Positions 44,584-55,765 of a stretch of 64,000 nucleotides of DNA are shown here, piece by piece. The stretch is from NCBI GenBank assembly GCA_037447655.1, contig JBBHKE010002101.1:1-64000 (forward strand). Direction: 5' to 3'. Every line of letters begins with the position of its first letter. Position 1 is the first letter of the stretch. This stretch comes from Zygnema cylindricum. Taxonomy: Eukaryota > Streptophyta > Zygnematophyceae > Zygnematales > Zygnemataceae. The notes under the pieces were generated by a model. The model did not search any database, was not told the DNA's origin, and saw only the letters and a list, made by a program, of their open reading frames with translations. Made by a program: the position numbers and the translations under genes.

Positions 44584-45990
44584 CACCGCGAATCGTAATT
44601 AGAGTAATGAAAAAATTAGAGTAAAAACACAAAAACAAAACAATTAGAGTAAAGAACTCTAATTTATGTGATAAAACTTTTTCACAGAGGAAGTTTACTC
44701 TAATTTATTTATGTACTCTATATTGGGTTATGTCGGCAATAATTATCCGCGCTGAAATTATGAACACTAAATTACGTAGACGTACAAAATCTGTCAGTTC
44801 GTATAGTTTTGACGTCATTATGACGCTAGGATTATTTGTCGCGCTGAATGTCAGTTAATGTTCACACTGACGACGATGCTGTCGACGGACGAGAGTTATG
44901 CGAACGGCTTTTTTTCGATTTGATTGATTTTTCGTTTAGTGCGATTTCACGTGCGAGCGCGATTATGTTAAATCATTATTTGTACCTTTTTACTTAAAAA
45001 AATACAATTTTGCATGGTCTAACGTCGTCCGTATTCCACACTTTTTAAAAAGAACCTATATTACATTTTTTTACGCTAATTAAACTGACCTAAATTAGAA
45101 TAAGGGTGAAGTTCCATCATACGTTTCTGTAATTGTACGGCAAACTCTACAGACCGGGTCGATTGAGTCGAAGTTCAATCACGTAGAGTTTGTAAGCCAC
45201 ATGTTCTAAATTGACTGGCACCACGCAAGCTATGATCCGATATTGAATATCTTTCAATTTTTTAGCACCGACAAACTTAACTTCAAATATTGACTTGCGT
45301 ACCATGTACATGCGTACGAAGTAATCATACGACAAAACTTTTATACATTTTGCATACGCTAGTCTGTACGCCAGCTCATTTTTTAGGGTTTCAATTCTCG
45401 AACATAACGAAAGTCCTTTGAGAGAAATAATGTGACGAACAAAAGTTACCGAAAATGGCGTGATGAGGGAATGCTACGAACTTTCGTTTTTATTTTCGGT
45501 TGTATTTTGGAAACCGCGTGTCATGTGCAAATCTTAAGATTTTTCGTTGGTTTTCCATCATGACACGTAGCTTAATTGTCCACCGTGTCACAATTTTTTT
45601 TTTCTGTGTATGCCAACCCACCTCGTCGAGGTGGGTTGAGTCTAACAGAGAAAATTGAAGTGAACTCATGGCAAATGAACATCCGACGGCCAGTATTACC
45701 TCCAAGACCTCTGGAGAGTATCGGCAAGATTTTCTGTAATGTTGGTTTTCGTATAAAAACAAAATAAGCGGTACGATCTGGTACAGAGAGTCGCGGATTT
45801 GTGTTAGAAACGCCACTTTTCGCTTGATGGAATTTCACCCTAATACAACGTGTACCGCAACTACTGTTTTTTCGCCATTTACGTGCCCTGTTTTTGATTG
45901 GAAAGGCCAACAGTGTGAGGATTTTACCATTCAACCTTAACCGTCCAATTAGCGATCCTACATGTGTGCAGGGAGAATGGATTCACAGTG
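44584..45990. mobile_element. MITE family D copy containing an inserted family H2 element
   Basis: Left end TA-CACCGCGAATCGTAATTAG at 44,584; a probable right end GGATTCACAGTG-TA at 45,990. The family H2 element at 45,104-45,840 interrupts it. The right end is degenerate, so the pairing is tentative. Confidence 0.55.
45104..45840 (-). mobile_element. PIF/Harbinger-type element, 737 bp (family H2)
   Basis: Ends GGGTGAAGTTCCATCA and TGATGGAATTTCACCC, flanked by TAA on both sides (45,101-45,103; 45,841-45,843). It is in the opposite orientation to 32,319-33,030. Hairpin with arms CAACCCACCTCG at about 45,614-45,638. Confidence 0.9.
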
Positions 45991-45997
45991 TACAGTA

Positions 45998-46496
45998 CAC
46001 CGTGAATCGTAATTAGAGTTATGTACGCTAATTCCGTCACCCCAAATTTTGACTCTATCACTATAAATAGAGTACATAATTCTAAATTATTATTTACGTT
46101 TTTTAAGTTACTTTTTGAATGAGCGTTAATAACTCTAATATAGTGATGTTTTAACTATTGTGGCATACGGTCGGTGTCTGACCGTGCAAAATTGTACTTT
46201 ATTAAGGAAAAAAATACAAAATGTTTTAATACAGGTCGTTATCATGTATCTGTGTTTTAACAAACCGCGTAGTGTAAACGTCAAAATGACGTGAAACTGT
46301 ACATTTTGTCAAATTCTGTACTTGTACCTAGTTTACAATAGATATATTCAGCGCGGATTAATTAAAGTTATTGATAAATTAGAGTAATTTATTTTTTGAA
46401 AAGGGTTGATTACCCAAATTAGTATTAATAACTCTAATTATTTTTTTTCATTTTTTTCCTCTAATTATTTCTTTACTCAAATTACGATTCGTAGTG
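45998..46496. mobile_element. MITE family D, long form
   Basis: 499 bp with ends CACCGTGAATCGTAATTAG and ATTACGATTCGTAGTG and TA on both sides. It directly abuts a family T hAT end at 46,497. Confidence 0.7.
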
Positions 46497-47370
46497 TAGT
46501 GTTGTGTATCATAATATTTTTTATCACGATAAACTCGATATTTCAAAATATTAAAAATCGAGTGGTCACAAGACCAAATATATCGATAAGTGAAGCGATA
46601 TATTTGTTTTGGGGTGGGGGTCCGTATGAATTAAGTACGGAAAAATGTATAAGAATTTGCCCAGCCCCGCGGCAGAGGTCGCAAAAGTCAAAATTTAAGA
46701 TAAACCGAAACCGACCGTTTTTTTTTTTCAAAATCTGAGTACCCGACGCCCAACCGAGTTATGTCACGCTTCAAAAATTGTTAACCGTTAACCGAAACGC
46801 GTCTACGAAAATAAAGGTTAACCAAAACTCGATATCTCGCGACTACCCGTACTTGCCCATACCCAAAAAAGTATTAAATTATAAAGAAAAGAATAATTGT
46901 AGTGTCACGTACTTCCACGATACCTTTCCAAGAGTACTAATTACAATAATGTTGGATTGTATGGACAGTACAAAATTTTCATTTTTTTTTGTTTTTTGCT
47001 TACCCGACCGTAACCATTTTTTTTTCTGTGAATCAACCGCCCGAATCCGCCCAGCCCTCCAAATGAGGCAACAAAATCCGTTCCGGATCCGACGCAAGCG
47101 GTCGGTTAACAGTCGGTCACGGTTTTGGTTGACCGTTTGCAACCTCTGCTCCGGGGGCAGGATTTGGGAGGAGAGGTGGTTTTGAAAATTTTCGGCAGAC
47201 CGGCGTACGGAGGTATCGCGATAGCTATCAACCTGATAAACCATCGCGATATATCATAGCTCCATGCGATATTAGACTTCTCAATTAAATTATAAAAACA
47301 TATCGATTATGTGCATGTCAAAAAAGCCACATATCGATTATTGGCAAGAAGTTCTCGATACATAACACTG
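46497..47370. mobile_element. Family T hAT element interrupted by a family F element
   Basis: Left end TAGTGTTGTGTATC, right end GATACATAACACTGC. The middle is taken by the family F insert at 46,673-47,148. No intact 8-bp duplication. Confidence 0.55.
46673..47148 (-). mobile_element. Family F non-autonomous hAT element, inverted copy
   Basis: 476 bp with CAGAGGTCGCAAA and TTTGCAACCTCTG ends. Flanks CCCCGCGG and CTCCGGGG agree at 6 of 8 positions, possibly a decayed 8-bp duplication. It lies head-to-head with the copy at 47,420, 271 bp away. Confidence 0.75.
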
Positions 47371-47419
47371 CAGTAGACTACTGCAGTGCAGTAGACTACA
47401 TCAATAGACTACAGTACAT

Positions 47420-47891
47420 CAGAGGTCGCAAACGGTCAACCGAAACCGTGACCGACCGTTAACCGACCCCCCGCGTCGGATCCGGAACTGATTCGGTTGC
47501 CATATTTGGTGGGTCGAGCAGATTCGAGCAGTTGATTCACATAAAAAAAAAATCGGTTACGGTCGGGTAGGCAAAAAACGAAAAAAAATGAAAATTCTGT
47601 ACTGTCCGTACAATCCAACATTATTGTACTTTGTACTCTTGGTATCGTGGAAGTACGTGACATCATGATTATTTTTTTCTTTATAATTTTGTACTTTCTC
47701 GGGTACAGGCGGGTTCGGGTACTTGCGAGAAATCGAGTTTCGGTTAACTTTTATTTTCGTTAACGCGTTTCGGTTATCGGTTAACCATTTTTGGAGCGTG
47801 ACATAACCCGGTCGGGCGTCGGGTACTCAGACTTTGAAAAAAAAAAACGGTCGGTTTCGGTTATCTAAAATTTTGACTTTTGAGACCTCTG
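47420..47891 (+). mobile_element. Family F non-autonomous hAT element
   Basis: 472 bp, ends CAGAGGTCGCAAA and TTTGAGACCTCTG. Flanks CAGTACAT and CAGTACAG agree at 7 of 8 positions, supporting an 8-bp hAT duplication. CAGRGGT ends are typical of hAT elements. Confidence 0.82.
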
Positions 47892-48103
47892 CAGTACAGT
47901 AATAACGATTCGTGTAAGTTCAGCCAGATTTCCCTCGGCTTTTCCAATTATTCAGATTTTGCAGCTCTCTTTTGGCGGGCCATCACATTTTTCAAAAGCG
48001 AGCCTTTTCCTTTTTAACCCGCGAATTTGTCCAATGGGAGCAGGCCGCTCTTAAACCCAGGGAATCTCAGGCCCTCCTTCCCTTTCCTTCCCTTTCGTCC
48101 TAC

Positions 48104-51100
48104 ATGGCTACCTCTTGCTCCCACCCGATTTTGAAGCCAATGGATGGTTCTTCCTCCGTTCGAACAGAATTTGATGCTTTTCCGTACAATCCGTACAGTA
48201 TTCAACAGGAGTTTATGGAGGCGGTGTACGGAGCCATTCAGCAAGGAGGAGTGGCCTTCGTGGAAAGTCCAACAGGCAGGCACTTCCTAGGACCTTGTTA
48301 GGAACTTCCTGAAGCACTTCTTTAAGCATTTCTTATGAACTATTGAAGCATTTTCTAAGAACTTTTAAAGAACTTCTGAAGCACTTTTTAAGAACTTCTG
48401 AAGCACTTTTTAAGAACTTTTGAAGCACTTTTTAAGAACTTTTGAAGCACTTTTTAAGAACTTTTGAAGCATCGTAAGCAGTTTCAAAAAACTGTTCACG
48501 ATTTTTTTTGGCATTTCCTTGGAAACTTTCAGGAACCATCATTTGATTGGATGCCAGTAATATGATTTTTTACACATTTTGGAGAAGTTCAAATAGGAAT
48601 GAAGTTGCCTAGTCAATAAAATTTATTCAGAACAATCGTAATTTGTCTTTTTGTGGAAGTAAAGTAAGGGTGTGGTTACATGAAGCGTGGGAGACATTTT
48701 ATAAATGGTCAATCAAGTGCAACACTATTAAAGCAATGTTTCCCTCTCCCTCTCCCTCCCTCTCAAAATATTACCAAGATATCAAAATTTGGTTTTGTAT
48801 TATTCACAAAAAACCTGCAAACTTACGCAGTCCTTTACTGTAGTTAGACAATCATTGAACCCTTTTGCTCTTTCTTTAAGGTTCTTCTTTTATGTTTTAT
48901 TCTGTTTTTTTCTTTACTCGTTCATTTTTTCCTCCTAGAGTGTGGATTTTGCTTCCTTGTACCGTGTCTTCATCATTTTTTGTTTACTTTTTAATCCATT
49001 CTTTTAACCCATTTTTAGTTTTTTTAACTCCTTCTTAAATATTAACCCTTTTTTAGATTATCATGCCAGTCCTTCGTCTTTCACCCAGTCTTATTCTTAT
49101 ATTAGAATATACAATATACTCTTACTTTTGTATTTTAATTATAAAACCACTGTTGCGGTTTTGTATCACAGCATTCAAAACATGAATACTTTTGTATTTA
49201 TAATTATCATATAAAATACCGAGTCCTCCAACAAGTCTACGTAGTAACTAACATTTTAACTCCAGTTTAAACCCAGAAGAGAGTAAAAAAAGTACATAAA
49301 GTGCAAAAGTCCAAAAATTTACGGAAGCTGCGGCAACAATCGAATGGCTGTTGAATAAGAAACACTCTGTTTTAATTTTCTGGCCGTGTTCAGGAACCGG
49401 AAAGACACTCAGTTTGATATGCAGCTCTCTAGCCTGGCTAGAGGACCAGCACAAACTTCAGGTTCGCTCCCTCCCTCCCTCCCTCCCTCCCTCCCTCCCT
49501 CCCCTTCCTGATCTGACTTTGCAAAATATAGATTTCTTTTCTCTCAAAATTCCATCTCTCAGACCCTTCATCACTCATATTGCTTGATCTTTGCTATCTT
49601 TAATTTCTTACTTTCAGTCTTCTGCTTCAATTTTTTTTTTTCGTTTTCCAGACTTGCACCGTGAACTTATTGAGACTTCAATCAGTCTTCCTCCATTTTT
49701 GAGCTTGTTCTTTTAGTCAATGCTTGTCGTTACCTCAGAACATTTGTGCAAATAGTTGCTCTACTCCACACAGAGCGACAGACTTATTATCTTTAAAGTT
49801 AATCTTCTATGCTATTTTTTTACATGAATATGTTTGTGTGTTTGCTTTTCAGGAACAAGGCTTGGCCTCTCTGTCCTTAAGTTCGCAAAAAAGTCAAGAG
49901 AAAGTGAAGTCAGATACTGAAGAGCCCGAGTGGATGCAAGATTATGATAAAGATAAAGAAAAGAAAGAGCAACAGAAGAGAGAAGAGCGTCGAAAAAGGA
50001 GGCTTGAAGCGGCCGAGAGGCGAAAGAGAGAAGGAGTGGGAAAGATCAATGGGAAAAAAACAGGTAAAGCATTCATTCTGGGCCAGAAAAGCGAATCTCG
50101 AAGTCAAAAAGGAAGGCATGATATAAAGGAGAAGGGCACTGGAAATGACAGTATTGGGGATGGGAGTGGAGACGATGAGTTTTTAGCCGAGGATTGGGAC
50201 AGTGAAGAAGAGGGGCTTGGCAAGAGAAAAAAGGTAAAATGTAGTACATAACTGGAACGAGGTTTTTATCGAGACCATCTTCTTTATTTCAGCATATTTG
50301 ACTGTTTTCTCTGCTTTTCACTTTTTCTGTGCTTGAGAGAGGAAAGTTTTGTCAAAATATCTCCCTTGTTGCTATGTTTTTTTTTGTCATTTGTGCATTC
50401 AGCTTCTTCTCTTAGATTTTTCACAAGTCTTTCTGGAATTACCGTATTTTTCCAGCCAATTAGACAAATTTCTCTCTCTCTCTCCCTCTCACTTCCCATC
50501 CCCCTCCTCCCCCTCTCTCCTCCCTCTTTCTCTCCCTTCCCGCCTTCCTCTCTCTCCCCTCTCTCTCTCGTGTTTATGAAAGTAACCCATTCAAATGTGG
50601 TTTGCGGGAACTCTATCAGCATGAGAATGACAGCGATGTCAGTGACAAGGAAATGGAGGAAGAGGAAGAGGACGAGGAAGAAGAACCTCTGAAAGTTTAC
50701 TTTTGCAGCAGGACACACTCTCAGGTATTTTTGACCTTGATCTATCATATTGAAGAGAACTTTTCTAAGAACATCAAGGTTATTTTTCAGGATTATTTTC
50801 TGCACATCTTGTGGACATCATAGGAGTGCCGTTATTGAGTCGTATTTTTACGAATGCAATTGCGTAGTTGTAGGTTTTTTTCATGATGTCAACTCAGGCT
50901 ACAAGAAATATTCTGATAATGTCCTATGAACTTGCTTCTGGGTGTGGTTTTTAAACCTTCAACATCGTAAATTGTAACCAGAAGATTTCAATTTGACCAG
51001 CCTTTCCATTTCTGGAGTTAAGCACTGAACGGAGATATGCTAGAGAGTGTAATGACCTGGTTAGAGTAATCCAGCAATATTGCTTATCTTCATCGCAGAA

Positions 51101-54100
51101 AGTAGAGGTTTTCCAAATTTGGTTTTTAAGTGGCACTAATATTTGCATGAGCATTTGGCACTTAACGGTTGAATCCTAGCTGCAGTTTTGCCAAAAGTTG
51201 CACATGTGTAAACAGCGACACCTTTTTTTTTTTGATTCGTTAAATCTGCATCCAGCTTAATTCCATGCGTTTCATTACAATGTATTGAATCTTGTTTCTT
51301 TAATAATCACTGTAAAATACACCTTAATTGACATGCTTAGCTGGTGTCTATTGCAACTGCTTTCTTTTCGCATATGCGACTTTTAAAGAATCTTCCTTAA
51401 TAGCAACTGAAATTTATACCTCGAACCAGTATGAACTAGACAGAGATTTGTACTCTTGCTCTTGTTAGACACTTTATTTAAAAGTGTTTCTTTTCTAGCT
51501 AGCCAAACTGTTTGGCATAAATCCATACAAATTTGCAAAATACTTTTGTCAATTTTAACGTCGAACCATGTGAGAATGTTTCGAGAAGTTTGTTAGACTA
51601 GAGAGAGAGAGAGAGAGGGATCCAGAGAGGGAGTTTTTTGAGAGTTTTCACCAATTGAGTTCATGTATGATATGATTTATGGAACCTGTCTCAACCATCT
51701 TTTTTTTGTCTCTTTCTTTTTCCTTCTCCTATATTTGTGCTGTGACAGTTGGCACAGTTCATGGGAGAGCTTAGGAAGACAAGATTCTCAACGTCTCTTC
51801 AAACTGTGGCATTAGGATCTCGTAAAAACCTATGTATAAATGACGGTATGCAAAAGTTATCCTCGCTCAAGCTATTCCAATTTAGGAAATGACTCACAAA
51901 CATGGAGTTAATCCTTGTCCTTGTCCTTTTTTGACTTCAAGGACATTTGACTTGCAAATGTCGTTGGTTTCTGGTAAAGTTTTGTTTTTGGTCATATTGA
52001 GAACAATCGAGAAACAACAGTGTCTGTATGGGAAATTGTCTGTTTTTTAGGTCATAATGAATTGAGATAGAGGGGGTAGTCACTAATGTTCTTTTTTTAC
52101 TTTGTACCTCAATGGAGTTGCAGCTGTTCTCCGTTTGGAAAGTGCTTCTCGTATTAATGAACGTTGCCTTGACCTGCAAAAAACCGAACCATCAAGCAAA
52201 AGGGTATGGCCTATAAAGTTTTGCTTCTAGTAATTTTTTTGACTCCATACCTGGATGAAAGTAGAAAGAAACTCCATATTATTTCAAAAAACATGTTATT
52301 GGTATATAGTGACTCCATAGCCAGGTGAAAGTAGAAATGGGCAACCAGATTATTTCAAATCTTTTCGTTTCAAATCAAATTATTTCGTTTAAGCATAATA
52401 ACACGTAGCATGTAAACTTTTAAGGATTCTGGTTGTAACACTTGGTTACAATGCAAAAATCAGGAAAAAGGTGATTCTAAGGAGAAGAAACCATCCTCTG
52501 CAAGTAAGTGTACTTTTCGAGGAAAACCTTCTCTCCAACGCCAATTTCGTGATAAGCTCACTATTTCCCCACCCCTCGACATTGAAGATCTCGTGGAAAT
52601 GGGCAAAAAGTAAGACGTTGGGCCTAAATTCATAGAAGGAATCATAGCATAATTGTAGGAAGTACATATGAGATGCAAATGTTCACCAATTTTCACGGAT
52701 GGCTAATTCCATGAACCTTTATGAAAAAAAGTTTCTTTATTGAGTAGTACCTTACTGAATAGTACTTTGCTGAGAAAGGTACTTTACTGAAGAGTGTGCA
52801 TTTCAGGGATATTGTACATAGCTGCCATAACCATCCATCCAATGTCCAAGGAAGACGGGTATTACAAAAAACTTTGTTTTTTGTTTTCTGTTTTTTTGTT
52901 TTTTTTTTTTTTGAAGGAGAAGAACAAGCATTGATTAAATTGATAAGATGTTGATCAAATGTAGATTGCAGAAGTTTTTTAGACGCAACCATTTTAGACC
53001 CATAAGACTTTGGAACGATAAATATGAATGGTGAAGTTTTAATCTACTCAATGAACTGGTCTGAGCTTGAAATGTGACTTGGTTACATGTTCGCTTTTCT
53101 ACAGATGTCTCGAATTGGAAAAGAGTCACTACTTTCAGCTCTGTGCAAATAATGTCATAGAAGTTAATGTTAAAATACTCGACTGGCTGGGTGAACTAAC
53201 AATAGAGTTTTAGTTGTTCATGTTACGGATTTTAAACTGAATCTAGCAACAGCTAGAATTGTACAAAGGAGAGAATCACGTATCGAAACCCACCATTACA
53301 TAAGGACAAGAGACGCTTAGTGGTGTCTGCCATTGAAACTTCTTTCTAGATTGCACACTTTCTACTTCCTGAGAGAGTAACTGTCATTCATGTTTTGCTT
53401 ATTTTCCACTTCTTTAGACAGCGACAATCCTCTGTTTTGCATGTTTTCTACTTCTTGAGACAGAAACAGTCCTTTATGTTTTGCTTATTTTCTACTTCTT
53501 TATGAGACAGTAACAGTCCTTTATGTTTTGCAGAATTTCTACTTGTCCCTATTATGGAAGTCGAGCAGCCATGGCACAGGCAGATGTGGTGGTGCTCCCC
53601 TATCAGTCTCTGTTGCAAAAAACGACAAGAGAATCGTTAAATTTGAATCTTCGAAACTGTGTAATTATTGTGGATGAAGCTCACAATCTTGTGGATACCG
53701 TCACAGCCATGCACAGTTGCAAGCTTTCGCTATTGCAGGTAAAACTGGAAACAAAACATCAAGAATGAAACGAAAAGCATGCCCAGTTGTTGTTGTAAAT
53801 GTGTAATTTCTTTCTCATGGTTCTTTACATTGAAACTTTCATTTATTGTTTTTGATGCGTTGGGAGCATTTACGTGTTTTTGGCAACTGCTAAGTTATGT
53901 CCAGAATTCTCTTAATAAAGTTTTATACTGGAATGACGAGGTAAGGTGTAAAGATGTATGAATTTTGTACTCACTTATTTTCTTCAAAGTGGTCATCTGG
54001 GGTATGGTCATCTGGTCATCTGAAAACTACACCGTGCATCACCATTATAGTGTGATCTACTCTATATGTGAAAGAAGACTCAAGCTTTTTTAAAAATGAA

Positions 54101-55536
54101 AGTGCTGGTATAAGATCAGGGTGAAAGTTGAATGCGTTTAATTTGCAAAATTGTACAAACACTGGTGTGAATTAGCATTATAAACTTACCGATGTACTTT
54201 TTGATATGGCAATATTACCTCCAGGTGGAGACTGTTTCTTCACAACTGGAAGAATACTTCACAAAATTTCGACTGCGGCTCGCACCTTCCAATCGACGAT
54301 ATATACAGCAGCTTCTCCTTATTACGGAAAAATTAAAAGCATTCTTTTCAAAGCCTTCTTTAGGTGAAGTTCACAGATCTTTTCCTTTATGACACTCATA
54401 GAAACCTTACATTTCCTTGCTTGTTTCTCGTAGTACATTGTCTATCGCTATTAGTGTTAATGTTTTGCTTGGCACTTTAATCAACTTTTCTCCGAGCACA
54501 CTTGTCCGGTTTTCATTTGGAGTCAACCAATCGGAAGCTAAGAATTGTACCTTTCCATCGCAACTGTTCGAAAAGTAATCATAAAAGTGTGCACGGAGAA
54601 AAATGAGTTTAGAGGCCGAAAAAAACATCAACTTTAATATCAATACTCGTATACTGTATTGAAAAGAACAAAAAAATGCGAATGACAAACCAAATCCCTC
54701 GTCACTAACAGTTATGATTTGGGGGAGTGTTGGACAGATAGGCGTCCTATGAATATTAGTGAATTTGAGTTTGGGTGTGGTATTGATAATCAGAACTTGG
54801 TACAGCTTGGAAGATTCCTTCAGACAACGAACATCATGCAAAAGGTAATCGTTTCTTCTTTCTTTTATTCTCTTTTTTGTTTAACATACGGCAGCAAACT
54901 CCGACCTTGTTGTATAGTCAGGCAAGGAAAACAGATTATATATGTTGTAGCTCTTCCATCAGTTATACGAGAACCCAGAAAAATTTAAGTTTGTACACCA
55001 GAAGAAATAAGGAGTTGAATTGAATAACTGGAACAGACAGCTGAACAAGAATGGAACAGTAATTCGTAACTGAATGTGTTATAAAAGCAAGGGAATAACA
55101 AACAACTATCAGAAAAAGCATGCCGTCTTTTAGTTTTGGCCTTAAAAAAATCTTAATCGGACAAGATCTCGGGATATCGGTTGCATCGATCAAGGTGAAA
55201 ATGGAGATGGGGAGTAGGTTTTTTTTTTTGGTATGTTTGTTTTAGGTCAGTGGCTATGGTGAAAAGCAACTTTTGCGACAGCTTGCGGAAACGAACGTGA
55301 AAGGGGATAAAGGGAATAATGGGGATTTAAAAACTATCGTTCCTCCGAGCAGAAGTGGGGCTGTTACCTCTTTTCGTGCTCTCTCGGATTTCATTACTGC
55401 TCTCACAAGTGCCGACGTGGATGGGAGAGTCATTTTGGAGGCCGGAAAAGATACAGAAATTGGTGAAGATACCAACGAAACATCTTCACAGCATTTAAAG
55501 TTTGTTATGTTGAATGCGGCTAAGCACTTTGCAGAG
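48104..55536 (+). CDS. CHL1: DDX11/CHL1-type Fe-S DNA helicase, first 11 exons (3' part not seen)
   Basis: XPD-family 5'-3' DNA helicase that acts in sister-chromatid cohesion and repair. Exons: 48,104-48,275; 49,394-49,461; 49,853-50,233; 50,620-50,724; 51,749-51,845; 52,124-52,203; 52,464-52,609; 53,534-53,738; 54,225-54,363; 54,738-54,844; 55,246-55,536. Phases agree throughout, giving 597 residues. Seen: the Q-motif-like region FPYNPYSIQQEFM; Walker A SPTGTGKT (Lys61); a charged insert with acidic runs (81-230); motif Ia VYFCSRTHSQ (233-242); four Fe-S cysteines, Cys271, Cys289, Cys317 and Cys354; VLPYQSLL; and DEAH at 397-400. The last exon ends in FVMLNAAKHFAE, where the second helicase domain normally begins. 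That domain, about 300 residues with motifs IV-VI, is not found up to 64,000. The start ATG is 48,104; 48,140 is possible. Intron 1 seems to have a GC donor. Confidence 0.9.
48270..48282 (+). promoter_or_regulatory. Probable GC splice donor of helicase intron 1
   Basis: The Walker A motif SPTGTGKT is only restored if exon 1 ends ACAG and the intron starts GCAGGC. No GT in the next bases keeps the frame. The +3 to +6 bases match the donor consensus less well than those of the peroxidase GC donor. Confidence 0.6.
48300..48475 (+). repeat. 22-bp tandem repeats in helicase intron 1
   Basis: About eight units of the pattern TTTTTAAGAACTTTTGAAGCAC, imperfect at the left and nearly identical at the right. 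They start about 25 bp after the donor of exon 1. Confidence 0.88.
49466..49504 (+). repeat. (CCCT)n microsatellite in helicase intron 2
   Basis: Nine to ten CCCT units directly after the exon 2 donor. Confidence 0.9.
50470..50575 (+). repeat. Pyrimidine-rich tract in helicase intron 3
   Basis: CT-rich low-complexity DNA located shortly before the exon 4 acceptor, where it may act as an extended polypyrimidine tract. Confidence 0.8.
54433..54655. mobile_element. MITE family D relic in helicase intron 9
   Basis: GTACATTGTCTATCGCTATTAG and internal blocks shared with 43,003-43,209 (hairpin-like pair GAGCACACTTGTCCGG and GTGTGCACGGAG). The right end has decayed. Confidence 0.6.
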
Positions 55537-55765
55537 GTGAGTTTAAAAGAATAAGTCGAAGGAGGGAGAGGAGAGAAAAGATGGAGAGGAGGAGGGAGTT
55601 TGTTATGTTTAATGTGGTCAAGCACTTTGCAGAGGACTAAGTCGAAGGAGGGAGCAGAGAGTATAGAGGGAGAGGAGAGAAAGGTGTGAGAGGATGAGGG
55701 AGTTTGTTAAGTGCTGCCAGGCACTTTGCAGAGGTAAGCTTAAAAAAATAAGTTGGAGTGGGAGG
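55499..55765 (+). repeat. Three tandem copies of the exon 11 end and splice donor
   Basis: The last about 37 bp of exon 11 with its donor and about 30 bp of intron (55,499-55,566) recur at about 55,598-55,652 and about 55,702-55,765, spaced by purine-rich DNA. Copy 2 has lost the donor (GCAGAGGACTAAG). Copy 3 has an internal deletion but a good donor GAG|GTAAGC. Confidence 0.88.

Noticed and set aside
47972-48301. Longer N-terminus for the helicase starting upstream of 48,104
   Set aside because: The upstream start would be TTG, and the frame simply happens to be open. The first ATG in frame is 48,104.
49910-50119. Minus-strand open frames opposite helicase exon 3 and other exons
   Set aside because: They are shadows of the plus-strand coding frame, without motifs or splice context.
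52800-52870. Possible extra helicase exon around 52,805-52,860
   Set aside because: Exon 7 joins directly to exon 8 in frame and in the expected order (EDLVEMGKK then ISTCPYYGSR), so no exon is missing here.
54715-54737. Acceptor at TAACAG (54,711) for helicase exon 10
   Set aside because: With the exon 9 phase it gives a stop after about 13 codons. The acceptor ending at 54,737 restores the frame and the family-like sequence.
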